From Thiorhodococcus mannitoliphagus (GTDB taxonomy: Bacteria; Pseudomonadota; Gammaproteobacteria; Chromatiales; Chromatiaceae), in NCBI RefSeq assembly GCF_010915725.1, contig NZ_JAAIJR010000004.1:1-64000 (forward strand): a stretch of 64,000 nucleotides of DNA. The letters are read 5' to 3'. Under the pieces are notes generated by a model. The model had not been told where the DNA came from, did no database searches, and saw only the letters and a program-made list of their open reading frames with translations. The translations under genes and the position numbers were made by a program. Numbering within the stretch: the stretch's first letter is position 1; every line of letters starts with the position of its first letter. Shown here piece after piece: positions 26,696-34,991 of this stretch.

Positions 26696-27449
26696 GCGGA
26701 TACCACCTCCCGCGCCGGGAGCCTTCAACACGGACATCAAGGCCAGACGCTCGGGCGGGGTGGTTGATGGCTAACTCAGCGGATAATGGATCGTACCAGC
26801 CCAATGAGGATGGGGCTGTGCTGGGCTTGAGATATACGGTAAGACGCTTGCCGCCGGAGTTGTCCTTCAGCAACACGCCCTGCTCGACCCAGCGCTTGAG
26901 CATCTTTGATGCCTTCAGGGCGTCCACTTCGGCAATCTGACATAGGTCGCTGTTGGCCAACGGGCCGTGGCGGTCGATCCAGTCGCTGACCTGTTCCCAG
27001 ATCGGTGGGCGCTCCTCGTTGCGGAGGGTGACGAGCACGGATGGCTGGGCGGTCTCCCGGATCTCAGCGAAGGAGGGCGGAAACAGATTGGCGGTCCGCA
27101 TCTCCGCGAACATCATGCACACGCCCTCACCGGCGTCGACGTTGGGCGGCTCGGGGAATTCGCGCAGATTGCGGGCGACCAGCGGATTGCGTGCAAAGGA
27201 GCCCGCCTTTCCGATATTGGAGGGGGTGATGGTTCCCGGAAATAGGCCAGGGCTTTCGACCTCGATCCGGTTGTCGAAGATGCGGATCTGGATATCCCGG
27301 CTCATCCGATAGTCGCGGTGGACCACGGCGTTGGTGATGGCCTCCTTGATGACACGATCCGGGGGCCTTGATCCTCGTTTGGTCCAAGCGCACGACCGCT
27401 GGGTTTTGATGCGCTGAGAGCCTTTGCCACGCAGAACGCTAGCCATCAT
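26661..27449 (-). pseudogene. Truncated AlbA/AAA_4-type ATP-binding regulator
   Basis: The frame encodes an ATP-binding C-terminal module (KEAITNAVVHRDYR, then IRIFDNRIEVESPGLFPG, then GEGVCMMFAEM) as in the HATPase_c_4 family of AlbA-linked putative regulators. A winged-helix segment follows (WEQVSDWIDRHGPLANSDLCQIAEVD). The N-terminal AlbA_2 DNA-binding domain is missing. About 25 unrelated residues starting MMASVLRGKGSQR, with a good Shine-Dalgarno (AGGAGG), precede the conserved part. The 3' end runs into the transposase relic. It looks like a fused fragment rather than a working gene. Confidence 0.65.
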
Positions 27450-27619
27450 GGCTGGCCTCCTGGCGAGAGTTTCTTGCCTCACAGTGTGTGGACAAATTTG
27501 ACCAAGATCACCCTGCCGGCCATCCAGCTTGCCGTGAACCGCAAGAAATTAGCGATTCCGACTTGACGCGGGCAACCCGCTCACGCGCCCCCTTGCTCAC
27601 CGCCAGCCCCGTCGATAGA

Positions 27620-27639
27620 CTAGTCATATACCTAGTCAT
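27620..27639. promoter_or_regulatory. Direct repeat CTAGTCAT x2, possible operator
   Basis: CTAGTCAT occurs at 27620-27627 and 27632-27639, twenty bases before the antitoxin start. Antitoxins of this class usually autoregulate by binding near the promoter, so these may be operator half-sites. Inference only. Confidence 0.4.
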
Positions 27640-27658
27640 TTTACTCTGGAGGCGATCC

Positions 27659-27916
27659 ATGCGGATCTGGCCCGTTCAAGATGCTAAAGCCCGCTTCAGC
27701 GAGTTCTTGGACGCTTGCGTGAGTGAAGGACCGCAGGTGGTGACCCGACGCGGCACCGAAACCGCCGTGCTGGTTCCCATTGGTGAGTGGCGGCGACTTC
27801 AGGTCGCGGCCCGCCCCTCCCTCAAGCAATTGCTTCTCACCGACTCGGCCCGCACCGACAGTCTCGTGCCCGTGCGCAGCAAGGCCCGGCGCCGGCAGGC
27901 TATACCGCTGGGGTAA
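27659..27916 (+). CDS. Type II antitoxin, Phd/YefM family
   Basis: An 85-residue protein. The N-terminal Phd/YefM DNA-binding fold is clear (WPVQDAKARFSEFLDACVSEGPQVVTRRGTE split around AVLVPIGEWRRL), and the C-terminal tail is basic and probably binds the toxin. GGAGG six bases before the ATG supports this start. It is followed after five bases by a PIN-domain toxin, so the pair forms one operon. Confidence 0.88.
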   Translation: MRIWPVQDAKARFSEFLDACVSEGPQVVTRRGTETAVLVPIGEWRRLQVAARPSLKQLLLTDSARTDSLVPVRSKARRRQAIPLG

Positions 27917-27921
27917 CGCCG

Positions 27922-28338
27922 GTGTATTTGCTCGATACCAATGTCGTCTCCGAGTTGCGGAAACCACGGCCACACGGCGCGGTTGTCGCGTGGCTTGAGT
28001 CAATTGACGACGCCGGCCTCCATCTCGCCACCGTCACGCTCGGGGAAATTCAGGCTGGCATTGAGCTGACACGCGAGCAGGATGCCGAGAAAGCCGGGGA
28101 AATCGAAGCCTGGCTGGACCTCGTAAGCGGCTCCTACAACCTGTTGTCCATGGATGGGCCGGCGTTCCGTTGCTGGGCGAGGCTCATGCATCGGAAGTCA
28201 GACACCCGCTACGAAGACGCCATGATCGCCGCGATTGCCAAAGTGAACGGCCTCACGGTCGTGACTCGCAACCTGGCTGATTTCACCTCCTTCGGAGTTG
28301 ATCTTCTCAATCCCTTCGAGTTTGGCACGAAGGACTGA
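27922..28338 (+). CDS. Type II toxin, VapC-family PIN-domain ribonuclease
   Basis: A 138-residue PIN-domain protein with GTG start, beginning VYLLDTNVVSELRK. The acidic residues of the active site are visible: Asp in LLDTN, Glu in LGEIQAGIE, Asp in RYEDAMIAAIA, and a last Asp in RNLADF. The VapC family cleaves RNA, often tRNA. The upstream Phd/YefM protein is its expected antidote. Confidence 0.9.
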   Translation: MYLLDTNVVSELRKPRPHGAVVAWLESIDDAGLHLATVTLGEIQAGIELTREQDAEKAGEIEAWLDLVSGSYNLLSMDGPAFRCWARLMHRKSDTRYEDAMIAAIAKVNGLTVVTRNLADFTSFGVDLLNPFEFGTKD

Positions 28339-28600
28339 AACGCGGGCTATCCACGCCGGATCGAAAACCAAACGCGTCCAAGCTGGAAACTGAGAGTATG
28401 CAAGATTGGGTAGATCGGCATCCCTGCCGCAAGCCTCGCCGCATGTTGGGGTTCATTCCCGTTCACCCCAACTGACTACGCGGACTCGCCTGCCCAAGGG
28501 GTGGTCTCTTGCTCCCTCCGGAGTGCGTCTTTTCAAGACCTGACCCTAGGACTTTTTGAAGTGTAAACTTAGATGTCGCCAGCGTCGATCCAGCAGCGAC
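28339..28600. other. Intergenic region between convergent genes, no gene seen
   Basis: About 260 bp between the VapC-like toxin and the RNA ligase gene. I see no tRNA, repeat family member or convincing hairpin with a T-run. Confidence 0.5.
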
Positions 28601-29308
28601 CTACCCTCCCGATTGCCGGGGCAGGACGGGCATGGCGAGTCGATTCCATACCAGCCCTTGTCGGCGCCAGTGATCCTGAATCTGCTGCGTGAAGTCCGGG
28701 TGGACCAGTTTGACGCGCTGTCTGAGCCATCGAGTATCCTGCATCCGGATCACGAGCCCTTCCAGCGGCCCATCGCGATAGCGGCTTCGCTGGCTGTCCA
28801 GTAGGCTCCTCAAGTCGGGAAGCGCGAACTGGCCCCGCCCGATCGCAGGGATTACGCAGAGCCCCTGGCGTTGCGCCCAAGCGTCGCGACGCTCCGTCGA
28901 CCAGAATCGTCGTTCCCTTCGATCGTAGACATCGAACACCAGCCACCAGTCGGGCAGTGCCTCGTAATCCAGCGAGTGCTTCGCGGCGCACCACTCGCCG
29001 AAGGCGATCAGATGCGAATCCAGGGCGTCGAACAGCACATCCTCATGGGCCGCCAGCCAGGCACCGAGACGCGCGAACTGCCCGCCAAAGGGCGGCAGCA
29101 GATACTGGCCTCGGTTCTGCGCGCGGATGCCCCCCTCGGGATCGATCGAGAATCCCAGATTGGCGCCGTCGATCTTTTCCTCGATCACGACCTCCGACTG
29201 GAGCAAGGCATCCGCCTCAGCCGGTGATAGGACTTTGTCATCGCGCGGCTCGCCTTGACCGAGCCAGATGAGGTGTGGTGTGTGCGGAAAACGAAAGAAG
29301 TCGGTCAT
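28601..29308 (-). CDS. RNA ligase (nucleotidyltransferase superfamily)
   Basis: A 235-residue ligase domain. Motif I is EEKIDGAN with nucleophile Lys45; a following NRGQY supplies the motif Ia-like Arg. Motif III-like is WWLVFDVYD, motif IV is EGLVIR (183-188) and motif V is RVKLVHPDF with Lys200. No OB-fold or BRCT follows, so an RNA ligase is more likely than a DNA ligase. Its ATG overlaps the upstream PIN-like gene's stop by four bases, and that gene in turn overlaps the ATPase gene. It would seal broken RNA ends; the substrate is unknown. Confidence 0.88.
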   Translation of the reverse strand: MTDFFRFPHTPHLIWLGQGEPRDDKVLSPAEADALLQSEVVIEEKIDGANLGFSIDPEGGIRAQNRGQYLLPPFGGQFARLGAWLAAHEDVLFDALDSHLIAFGEWCAAKHSLDYEALPDWWLVFDVYDRRERRFWSTERRDAWAQRQGLCVIPAIGRGQFALPDLRSLLDSQRSRYRDGPLEGLVIRMQDTRWLRQRVKLVHPDFTQQIQDHWRRQGLVWNRLAMPVLPRQSGG

Positions 29309-29844
29309 GAGGGTGGTGGCAGGTCGGGCACGGCCTGGCTCGGAAACTTCGCGGCATAGAACCGAGAGACATCCGTTGGACAGAGAAATTCGACCTTGAC
29401 ACCCTGAGCATGCAGTTGATGCCACCAATTCAGCCACTTGCAGTCCGCGCCTTGCCAGACGATCGGTTTGTCCGGGTGCGCATTGGCCACCGCAGCGAAC
29501 TTGCGGTCGGGTGCATCGAACTGCGGTTGCAGCCCCGGGTCCGGGAACTCGGAGAACTCATGCGGGGCCGTCTCGGTGATAGCAACAAGATGGACGCGCT
29601 TGCCATTCGCCGCATTTTGCAGCAGCCATTTCAGGAAGACGTCTCCGACCCCTTTGGGCTGATTGGGCTTGGTCTTGTGCTGGTATTCCTTGAGGATGCG
29701 AAAAGCATCGTCGATCACCACGACACCCGACTGTTGGCGAGCCTGAAGGCGCATGATGCATTCGGCACGGCACTGCGGCGACACGTCCTGATGGCTGCCG
29801 TTTGCGATCAGCAGTACGTTGGTGTCGATGACGACTGGGCTCAC
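29305..29844 (-). CDS. PIN-like nuclease domain protein
   Basis: A 179-residue protein with GTG start overlapping the ATPase stop (GTGA). It starts VVIDTNVLL, with acidic Asp7, Glu53 (LKEY), Asp110/Asp113 (QFDAPDRKFAAVA) and Asp134 (GADCKW), the PIN-domain spacing. It differs from VapC toxins: it is longer and has no antitoxin partner. It lies between a DUF3696-type ATPase and an RNA ligase with four-base overlaps on both sides, so a joint function in RNA cleavage and repair is likely but inferred. Confidence 0.78.
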   Translation of the reverse strand: MSPVVIDTNVLLIANGSHQDVSPQCRAECIMRLQARQQSGVVVIDDAFRILKEYQHKTKPNQPKGVGDVFLKWLLQNAANGKRVHLVAITETAPHEFSEFPDPGLQPQFDAPDRKFAAVANAHPDKPIVWQGADCKWLNWWHQLHAQGVKVEFLCPTDVSRFYAAKFPSQAVPDLPPPS

Positions 29845-31235
29845 GAGTCGTCCCCGCCGGCTGTCGCCTGCCGCTGCAATGCGGCAAGCGTGCGGGCGGC
29901 GATGTCACCCATCTCGTCGCCGAAGAAATTCGGTGGCCAATTCTCAATCTCGCCGAAGATATTCAAACGCAGCGCCTCGATGTCCGCCGCCGCTCCTCGA
30001 CGGTTGACGAAATAGATCGCCACCTCGTCGGCGCTGATCGCCTGTTCGGCGACACGCCGCTGTAAACGCGTCAGCAGATGCTCGGAGTGCGTTTCGATGA
30101 TCAATTGCATATTACGGGGCGAGCTAGCCTCATAAGACTTGATCGCGCTGATGAATACATCCGCCAGATTGGACTGGGCCATTGGATGCAGATGGATCTC
30201 CGGCTGCTCCATCCAGACGGTCGATCCCGCTGGCGCGTAAAAGGCTTGTACCAGCGCCGGCAAGACCTGCGAGACACCAAAGCCGACATCTGTCAGCCGA
30301 ACCTCGCACGCGTCGCGGTGTGTCTTCACCAGCACCTCATATTCCTTGCGGCCCTCGGCAACTTGGCGCACGGCAAAGCTGTGGATGATGCCAAGATCGG
30401 TCAGCCAGCGCGCAATGAACTCATCGAAACGTTTGGTCAGCTGTCGGTATCCGCGGTTGAGTCTTCGATCCTGCGCAGTGGCGGCGAGGATGGCGGGTAT
30501 CGCGTATTCCCCCTGAGCGCCGACGTCCGGAACCGTATCTCCCGACCATTGATAGACACGACGGGCCGGACGACGCAGCGGACCGAGGAAGTACAGCTGC
30601 TCCAGAACCTGCTCAGTCCGCAACGCAAAATCCGCGAGAAAGTCCGCGTTCTGATAGCGCAGCAGAGTGCGATCGGCGAAGCGATAGAACTTTTCCGGTG
30701 GCTCGACCGACCAGGCACGGCCTTGGGCGCGAACCAGCTTCAATGGCGAGCAATCGAGTATCGTCTGCGATGGCGATGTGCCGCGCGAGTGCTCGACCTC
30801 GAGCACCTGCGCTTTGCCATCGAAGAGTCTGTAGGTGAAGGCGGCGGTTTGCGGCTGCTCGGCCTTGTCGGTACGCAAGGTGCTCGATAGCCACAACTCG
30901 TCCCCGCGATAGGACTGGCTAGCATCGAGGGCATTTTTGACGGTCAGTGCCGAGGGCAGACGCCAGCGAAGAGAGAGCTCGAGTGATTGCGTCAAGTCGT
31001 GGGCGTACAAACAGTCGGCGAAGGTCCCCAAGTCGATCAGCGAGTTCTCATCGCCGAGGTGCAGGGCGCGCTTGCGATCGGCAAGTTGAACGGTTTGCTT
31101 GAGCGCAAGTAGCAGGTGGCCGAGGCTGGACTTGCCCGAGCTGTTGGCACCAAAGATCACCGTCAAGGGCGCAAGCCGAATCGGGCCGGTGTCCCGCCAT
31201 GCCTTGAAGTTCTTGATGTGCAGTTCGGTCAACAT
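29841..31235 (-). CDS. AAA ATPase with DUF3696 C-terminal region
   Basis: A 464-residue ABC/SMC-like ATPase of the overcoming-lysogenization type. Walker A GANSSGKSS is at 29-37 and the Walker B region is TVWMEQPEIHLHP. The H-loop is IIETHSEHLLTRLQRR, and the end (IFGEIENWPPNFFGDEM) matches DUF3696. The ATG at 31235 fits the family start (MLTELHIKNFKAW); one 60 bases upstream is also open. Such ATPases commonly partner nucleases in defence loci. It heads the overlapping ATPase-PIN-ligase operon. Confidence 0.88.
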   Translation of the reverse strand: MLTELHIKNFKAWRDTGPIRLAPLTVIFGANSSGKSSLGHLLLALKQTVQLADRKRALHLGDENSLIDLGTFADCLYAHDLTQSLELSLRWRLPSALTVKNALDASQSYRGDELWLSSTLRTDKAEQPQTAAFTYRLFDGKAQVLEVEHSRGTSPSQTILDCSPLKLVRAQGRAWSVEPPEKFYRFADRTLLRYQNADFLADFALRTEQVLEQLYFLGPLRRPARRVYQWSGDTVPDVGAQGEYAIPAILAATAQDRRLNRGYRQLTKRFDEFIARWLTDLGIIHSFAVRQVAEGRKEYEVLVKTHRDACEVRLTDVGFGVSQVLPALVQAFYAPAGSTVWMEQPEIHLHPMAQSNLADVFISAIKSYEASSPRNMQLIIETHSEHLLTRLQRRVAEQAISADEVAIYFVNRRGAAADIEALRLNIFGEIENWPPNFFGDEMGDIAARTLAALQRQATAGGDDS

Positions 31236-31548
31236 GTCGATCGTCTGCTTGCGAGCCGGCCGCGTGCCTCCGGCAATAGCCGCCGGCTCTGGCATGGTGC
31301 GCCACCGACAGATAATGAGAAGTAACTCATGAAATTGTTTTTATTCGTCTTTTCTTTGCTGAGCGAAGTCATTATCCACATCGGAAGATAATGGATCGTC
31401 CCACTCTGGCGCTGGAGCGCCTGCGCGAGGCTTGGCCGGTGTTTGTCGATCACAGCCTCCGCCTTGGGACCGGACATCTCATTCATGCAATCCTACTCCG
31501 TTGCTCTGGTGTGAGCCTTGAACTCAGTTGCGTCGATCTCACGGACGG
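31236..31548. other. Intergenic region upstream of the ATPase-PIN-ligase operon
   Basis: 313 bp. An AT-rich part at about 31325-31385 (TTGTTTTTATTCGTCTTTTC on the plus strand) stands out from its GC-rich surroundings and may hold the promoter for the minus-strand operon. No gene is recognised. Confidence 0.45.
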
Positions 31549-34230
31549 CTACTCGCCCCAGCCCCGGGTCAGAAAGCGCTTCCGCTCCTCGGCGCTCAAG
31601 ACCTCAGCGCACCCCTCCCAATCGACCTTCTCGACACCCTGATAGCGCAGCTGAAACGGGTGCTTTCTTGGCACGGCGTCGATGGTCTTAAGGGCGGCGT
31701 TGATTTGCCCGAGCGCCACATCGACCCAGACATCCTCCAAGATGTCTGGGATCTGTCCGAACAGCGTGGCGATGTTCTCCAGACGCGAGGACAGCAGCTC
31801 ATGGACGCGATCCTCGACCGATCCCGCATAGCGCAGGTTGTAGAGATCAACGGTGTCGCGCAGTTGCCCGATCCGTTGAATGCGGCCCTTGCGCTGCTCC
31901 AGCCGTGAAGGATTCCAGGGCAGATCCAGGTTGATCAGTGTCCCGAGACGCTGCAGATTGAGTCCCTCCGAGGCCGCATCGGTACCGATCAGGATCCGAA
32001 TCTCGCCCCGGCGCACGCGCTCCTTGAGCAGGTCGCGCGCAGCGGCGGTGAAGATCCCGTTGTGCATGACACCGGAGCGTCGGGCGCCGGCGTAGATGCC
32101 GATCTCCTCCTCGGGAATGTCGGCCGTCAGCTGGCTCGCCAACCAGAAGACGGAGTCGAAATATTGGCTGAAGATGATGCATCCCAGCTCCATCCAACCC
32201 TGGTCGAGCAGCTGTGAGCGCACGATCTGGTATTTGGGGTCGCGCTCCTGGTTCGCCTCCAACGCCTTGAGAAAGCGCTGCAAGAGGGCTCGCTCGGCGG
32301 GCGTCAGGGTGCGCAGCTGGGCCAGCGAGCCGTCGTCTTCTTCGTCCTCGTCGAGCGTGGTCCATTCGGCGAGCAACTTTTCCACCGTCCGCCGGCCCGC
32401 TTCCATGGTGCTGCCGACACGGCGAAGCAACAGGGTGCGAAAGAAGCCAGATCGGGCGCGCTCGGCAAGCAGGCTGCAAAACGCCTCCGCCAGATGATAG
32501 GCGTCTTCCAGAAAGGGCGGCAAAACGATGGCGTCTTCGTCCCGGTCGCCATGCAGACGGACCTGAACTGGCTTTAGAAAAGGCTCTCCGGTCTCGGGAT
32601 CGAGCGTCGTCTCGAGATACTCGCGAGTGCGCAGCACGATGCGCCGAATGAAGGGGTTGGCCTGCTCGACGAAGCGCGGGAAGAGCCGCCGGACACGGGC
32701 ACGATCGGGCGCGCTCAGTCGCTCGAAGCTACCGCCCGGGGCGCTCACCTCCTGGTCGGTCAGGCGCAGGACGCGCCGTAGCGATTGGTAGTCCGGCCCT
32801 TCCGCGGCAGGTGGCAGCGGATTGCGCATCCAGGCCCATTGGGTGACCACATCGTCGGGGGGCACGGCTTCGCCGAGCAACAGCTCCAGTGCCTGACGCG
32901 GCTTGCGCCAGAGGCTGCCGACGCCTCCAAGCACCGCTTCCGAGCCCCGAGCCAGCGCATCCAGAAGGTCCCACGCCTCGACCGGGTGGATCTGCACGGG
33001 GGTTGCGGTCGCCAGGAGCAGACTCTTGGTGCGCGGGGAGATCTCCCAGAGAAAGCGCAGCAGATTGTTCGGCTCGGCTGCCTCGTACTCCTTGCCGGCC
33101 GCCAGATTGCGTCGCCGGGCACGATGGGCCTCGTCGAGGATAACGCACTCATAGCGCCCGTTGACGAGCCAGTCGCGGATCTCGGAGCCGGCGATGATGA
33201 GTCCGGTGGAGACGATGCCGACTCGTCGCGGGCACTTGCGAACGGACTCGGGTCCGGCGCTCGGATGCTCGATCCCATTCTCGTCGATCCAGTTGCGGCC
33301 GTCCCACACCGCCGAGGGCATGTCGAGCAGGGTGCTGAGCTCGCCCTGCCACTGCCAGATCAGCGGTTTGGGCGCAAGGATCAGCACTGGCCGGTCCCCC
33401 GACAGGGCCATGAGCTGCGCGGCCATGGCGAGCTGAATCGTCTTGCCCAGGCCGACCTGATCCGCCAGGACGAGGCGCGCGCCGTGCGGACCGAGGTGGG
33501 CCTCGAAGGCCAGCTTGACGAAGTGCTTCTGGTGCTCCCAGAGCCCGACCTCCTTGCGATAGACCGGGGATTCGATGACCGGCGCCGCCGGGTCGGGATG
33601 GTCGCGCCAGTCACTCAGGTTCGGGATAACCGAGCGCTTCGCGAGCCGCCCGATGTCCTGCACCACGGCTTCGGCCAAGGCCACCGCGAAGGGCGAATGC
33701 CACAGGGCGTCGAACTCCTCCTGAACCCAGCACACGGCGTCCTCGGAGTCGTCCTCCCACAGCAGCTCGTAATTCAAGCGCCAGGCGGTCATGGACTCGT
33801 TGACGCTGCCGAGAAAGGCCGTTTGCCGACCGTCGGCCAGGGTGATGACCCCGGCCTTGCCATGAATGAGCCCGAAGTGGGCGTCCGGAACCACGCGGAC
33901 CTGGAGCTTCCCGGCGACGAGGAACTCGTACAAGCGTTGAAAGCGGGGACGGGCCGACTCGGAAAGTCGCTCGGGCTCGGTGTCGCACCATTCGCGGCGC
34001 ATGGCCGCTTGGGCGGCCTTCCTCGCCGTGGCAACATCTTGGGGATCGAGCCCGGAGTTGCACACGAGACGCACGGGGCCGGCGAGTGCCTCGAAGGCTT
34101 CGCCCGCGACCTCTAGGATCGAGGAGGAGAAGAATCCGGCGATCCGGTCATAACTTTGGGCGCCCTGCAAGCGCTCCCGGAGGAAGCTGTGGTCCAGACG
34201 CTGCCGACGCGATGAGAAGCGGGTGATCAT
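31549..34230 (-). CDS. PLD-domain plus SNF2-type helicase, defence-associated
   Basis: An 893-residue protein. A phospholipase D-like N-terminal domain has HGKAGVITL and GSVNES (His123, Lys125, Asn144). A superfamily 2 helicase follows: Walker A DQVGLGKTIQ at about 258, DEAH in LDEAHRAR at about 364, and a motif VI-type QRKGRIQRIGQ at about 780. Proteins of this type are found with DUF1156 methyltransferases in phage-defence cassettes, and one such gene lies 0.8 kb upstream here. The ATG at 34230 is family-like (ITRFSSRRQRLDHSFL); no strong Shine-Dalgarno is seen. Confidence 0.85.
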   Translation of the reverse strand: MITRFSSRRQRLDHSFLRERLQGAQSYDRIAGFFSSSILEVAGEAFEALAGPVRLVCNSGLDPQDVATARKAAQAAMRREWCDTEPERLSESARPRFQRLYEFLVAGKLQVRVVPDAHFGLIHGKAGVITLADGRQTAFLGSVNESMTAWRLNYELLWEDDSEDAVCWVQEEFDALWHSPFAVALAEAVVQDIGRLAKRSVIPNLSDWRDHPDPAAPVIESPVYRKEVGLWEHQKHFVKLAFEAHLGPHGARLVLADQVGLGKTIQLAMAAQLMALSGDRPVLILAPKPLIWQWQGELSTLLDMPSAVWDGRNWIDENGIEHPSAGPESVRKCPRRVGIVSTGLIIAGSEIRDWLVNGRYECVILDEAHRARRRNLAAGKEYEAAEPNNLLRFLWEISPRTKSLLLATATPVQIHPVEAWDLLDALARGSEAVLGGVGSLWRKPRQALELLLGEAVPPDDVVTQWAWMRNPLPPAAEGPDYQSLRRVLRLTDQEVSAPGGSFERLSAPDRARVRRLFPRFVEQANPFIRRIVLRTREYLETTLDPETGEPFLKPVQVRLHGDRDEDAIVLPPFLEDAYHLAEAFCSLLAERARSGFFRTLLLRRVGSTMEAGRRTVEKLLAEWTTLDEDEEDDGSLAQLRTLTPAERALLQRFLKALEANQERDPKYQIVRSQLLDQGWMELGCIIFSQYFDSVFWLASQLTADIPEEEIGIYAGARRSGVMHNGIFTAAARDLLKERVRRGEIRILIGTDAASEGLNLQRLGTLINLDLPWNPSRLEQRKGRIQRIGQLRDTVDLYNLRYAGSVEDRVHELLSSRLENIATLFGQIPDILEDVWVDVALGQINAALKTIDAVPRKHPFQLRYQGVEKVDWEGCAEVLSAEERKRFLTRGWGE

Positions 34231-34336
34231 CCTTGCAAACGCAATTAGAACGCTCGGCAACGGCTCCAAGCGCGCAAGGCATCGTTGCCAAGGGATCGAA
34301 TCTCATCTGGCTGCGAGCAGTGGAAAGCGATGCTGG

Positions 34337-34687
34337 TCATGGCCGCTTGACTCGGATCTTGGTGTCAGTGAGGACGACGAAGCAGCCATCCCAGTCGTCG
34401 ATTTCGGGGGCAACGGCCTCGATCGCCGCCGCCAACGCACGGGCGCCTGGCTCGCGTAAGCGGACCAATAACAATCCGGCATGGGTGCCAGGGGCGAAGC
34501 GGCGAGTGTCTGAGAAATCCAGATCTTGGGTGATCAAGAAGCGCCTTTCCGCGCACGCGGCTCGCCAGATCTGGTCGTCCGGTTGCCCGGTCAATTGCTC
34601 GTCCGGGACCGTGTCGGCTTGGTGCGCGTGGCGCGCCAAGATGCCGACCAATCGCGCCGGCAGGTTCTCGTCGAGCTTGATCCTCAT
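34337..34687 (-). CDS. DUF5615 PIN-like toxin candidate
   Basis: A 116-residue protein starting MRIKLDENLPARLV, with DDQIWRAACAERRFLITQDLDFSD: the DEN and DxDF pattern of the DUF5615 PIN-like family, regarded as a toxin class. Its ATG overlaps the DUF433 stop by four bases. The pair sits between the PLD-helicase and DUF1156 genes, which probably belong to one defence cassette. Confidence 0.87.
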   Translation of the reverse strand: MRIKLDENLPARLVGILARHAHQADTVPDEQLTGQPDDQIWRAACAERRFLITQDLDFSDTRRFAPGTHAGLLLVRLREPGARALAAAIEAVAPEIDDWDGCFVVLTDTKIRVKRP

Positions 34688-34929
34688 GCGACCGCCGGCA
34701 GCCCCGCGACAGGCAGATCCTCTTCCGCGGAGAGTGCGGCAAAGGCGATGACGGCACGGATTGCATCACGGCTGAGCGATGGAAAATCCTGCAACAGTTC
34801 CTCGGCATCCATGCCTTCCGCCAGACTGGCCAAGACCGTCCGCACCGTGACGCGCGTCCCGGTCACGACTGGCTCGCCGCCGCAAATGGCGGGGTCGCGC
34901 GTGATATAGGGCTTGAAGTTCATGGGCAT
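34684..34929 (-). CDS. DUF433 protein, antitoxin candidate
   Basis: An 81-residue protein with the DUF433 pattern: ITRDPAICGGEPVVTGTRVTV, then LASLAEGMDAEELLQDFPSLSRDAIRAVIAFAA, a small helix-turn-helix-like fold. GGAG eight bases upstream supports 34929; a second ATG at 34923 is possible. It is coupled to the DUF5615 gene, the usual partner. Confidence 0.88.
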   Translation of the reverse strand: MPMNFKPYITRDPAICGGEPVVTGTRVTVRTVLASLAEGMDAEELLQDFPSLSRDAIRAVIAFAALSAEEDLPVAGLPAVA

Positions 34930-34956
34930 GATCTCTTCTCCGTTCCGTTCGAACCA

Positions 34957-34990
34957 GGTAGGTTGGGTAAAGCGCAGCGTGCCCAACAAC
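34957..34990 (+). repeat. REP-like palindrome, copy 1
   Basis: GTAGGTTGGGTAAAGCGCAG followed by CGTGCCCAACAAC: GTTGGG pairs with CCCAAC around an AAAGCGCAGCG-type centre. It fills the gap at the 3' end of the DUF1156 gene. An inverted copy lies at 37249-37280. Confidence 0.8.
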
Positions 34991-34991
34991 C

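Noticed and set aside
28601..29308. ATP-dependent DNA ligase
   Set aside because: Only the nucleotidyltransferase domain is present, without an OB-fold or DNA-binding domain, and the gene is coupled to a PIN-like nuclease; RNA ligase fits better.
32785..34116. A long plus-strand frame of 443 residues
   Set aside because: It lies wholly antisense to the PLD-helicase gene, whose motifs are clear, and has no domain of its own.
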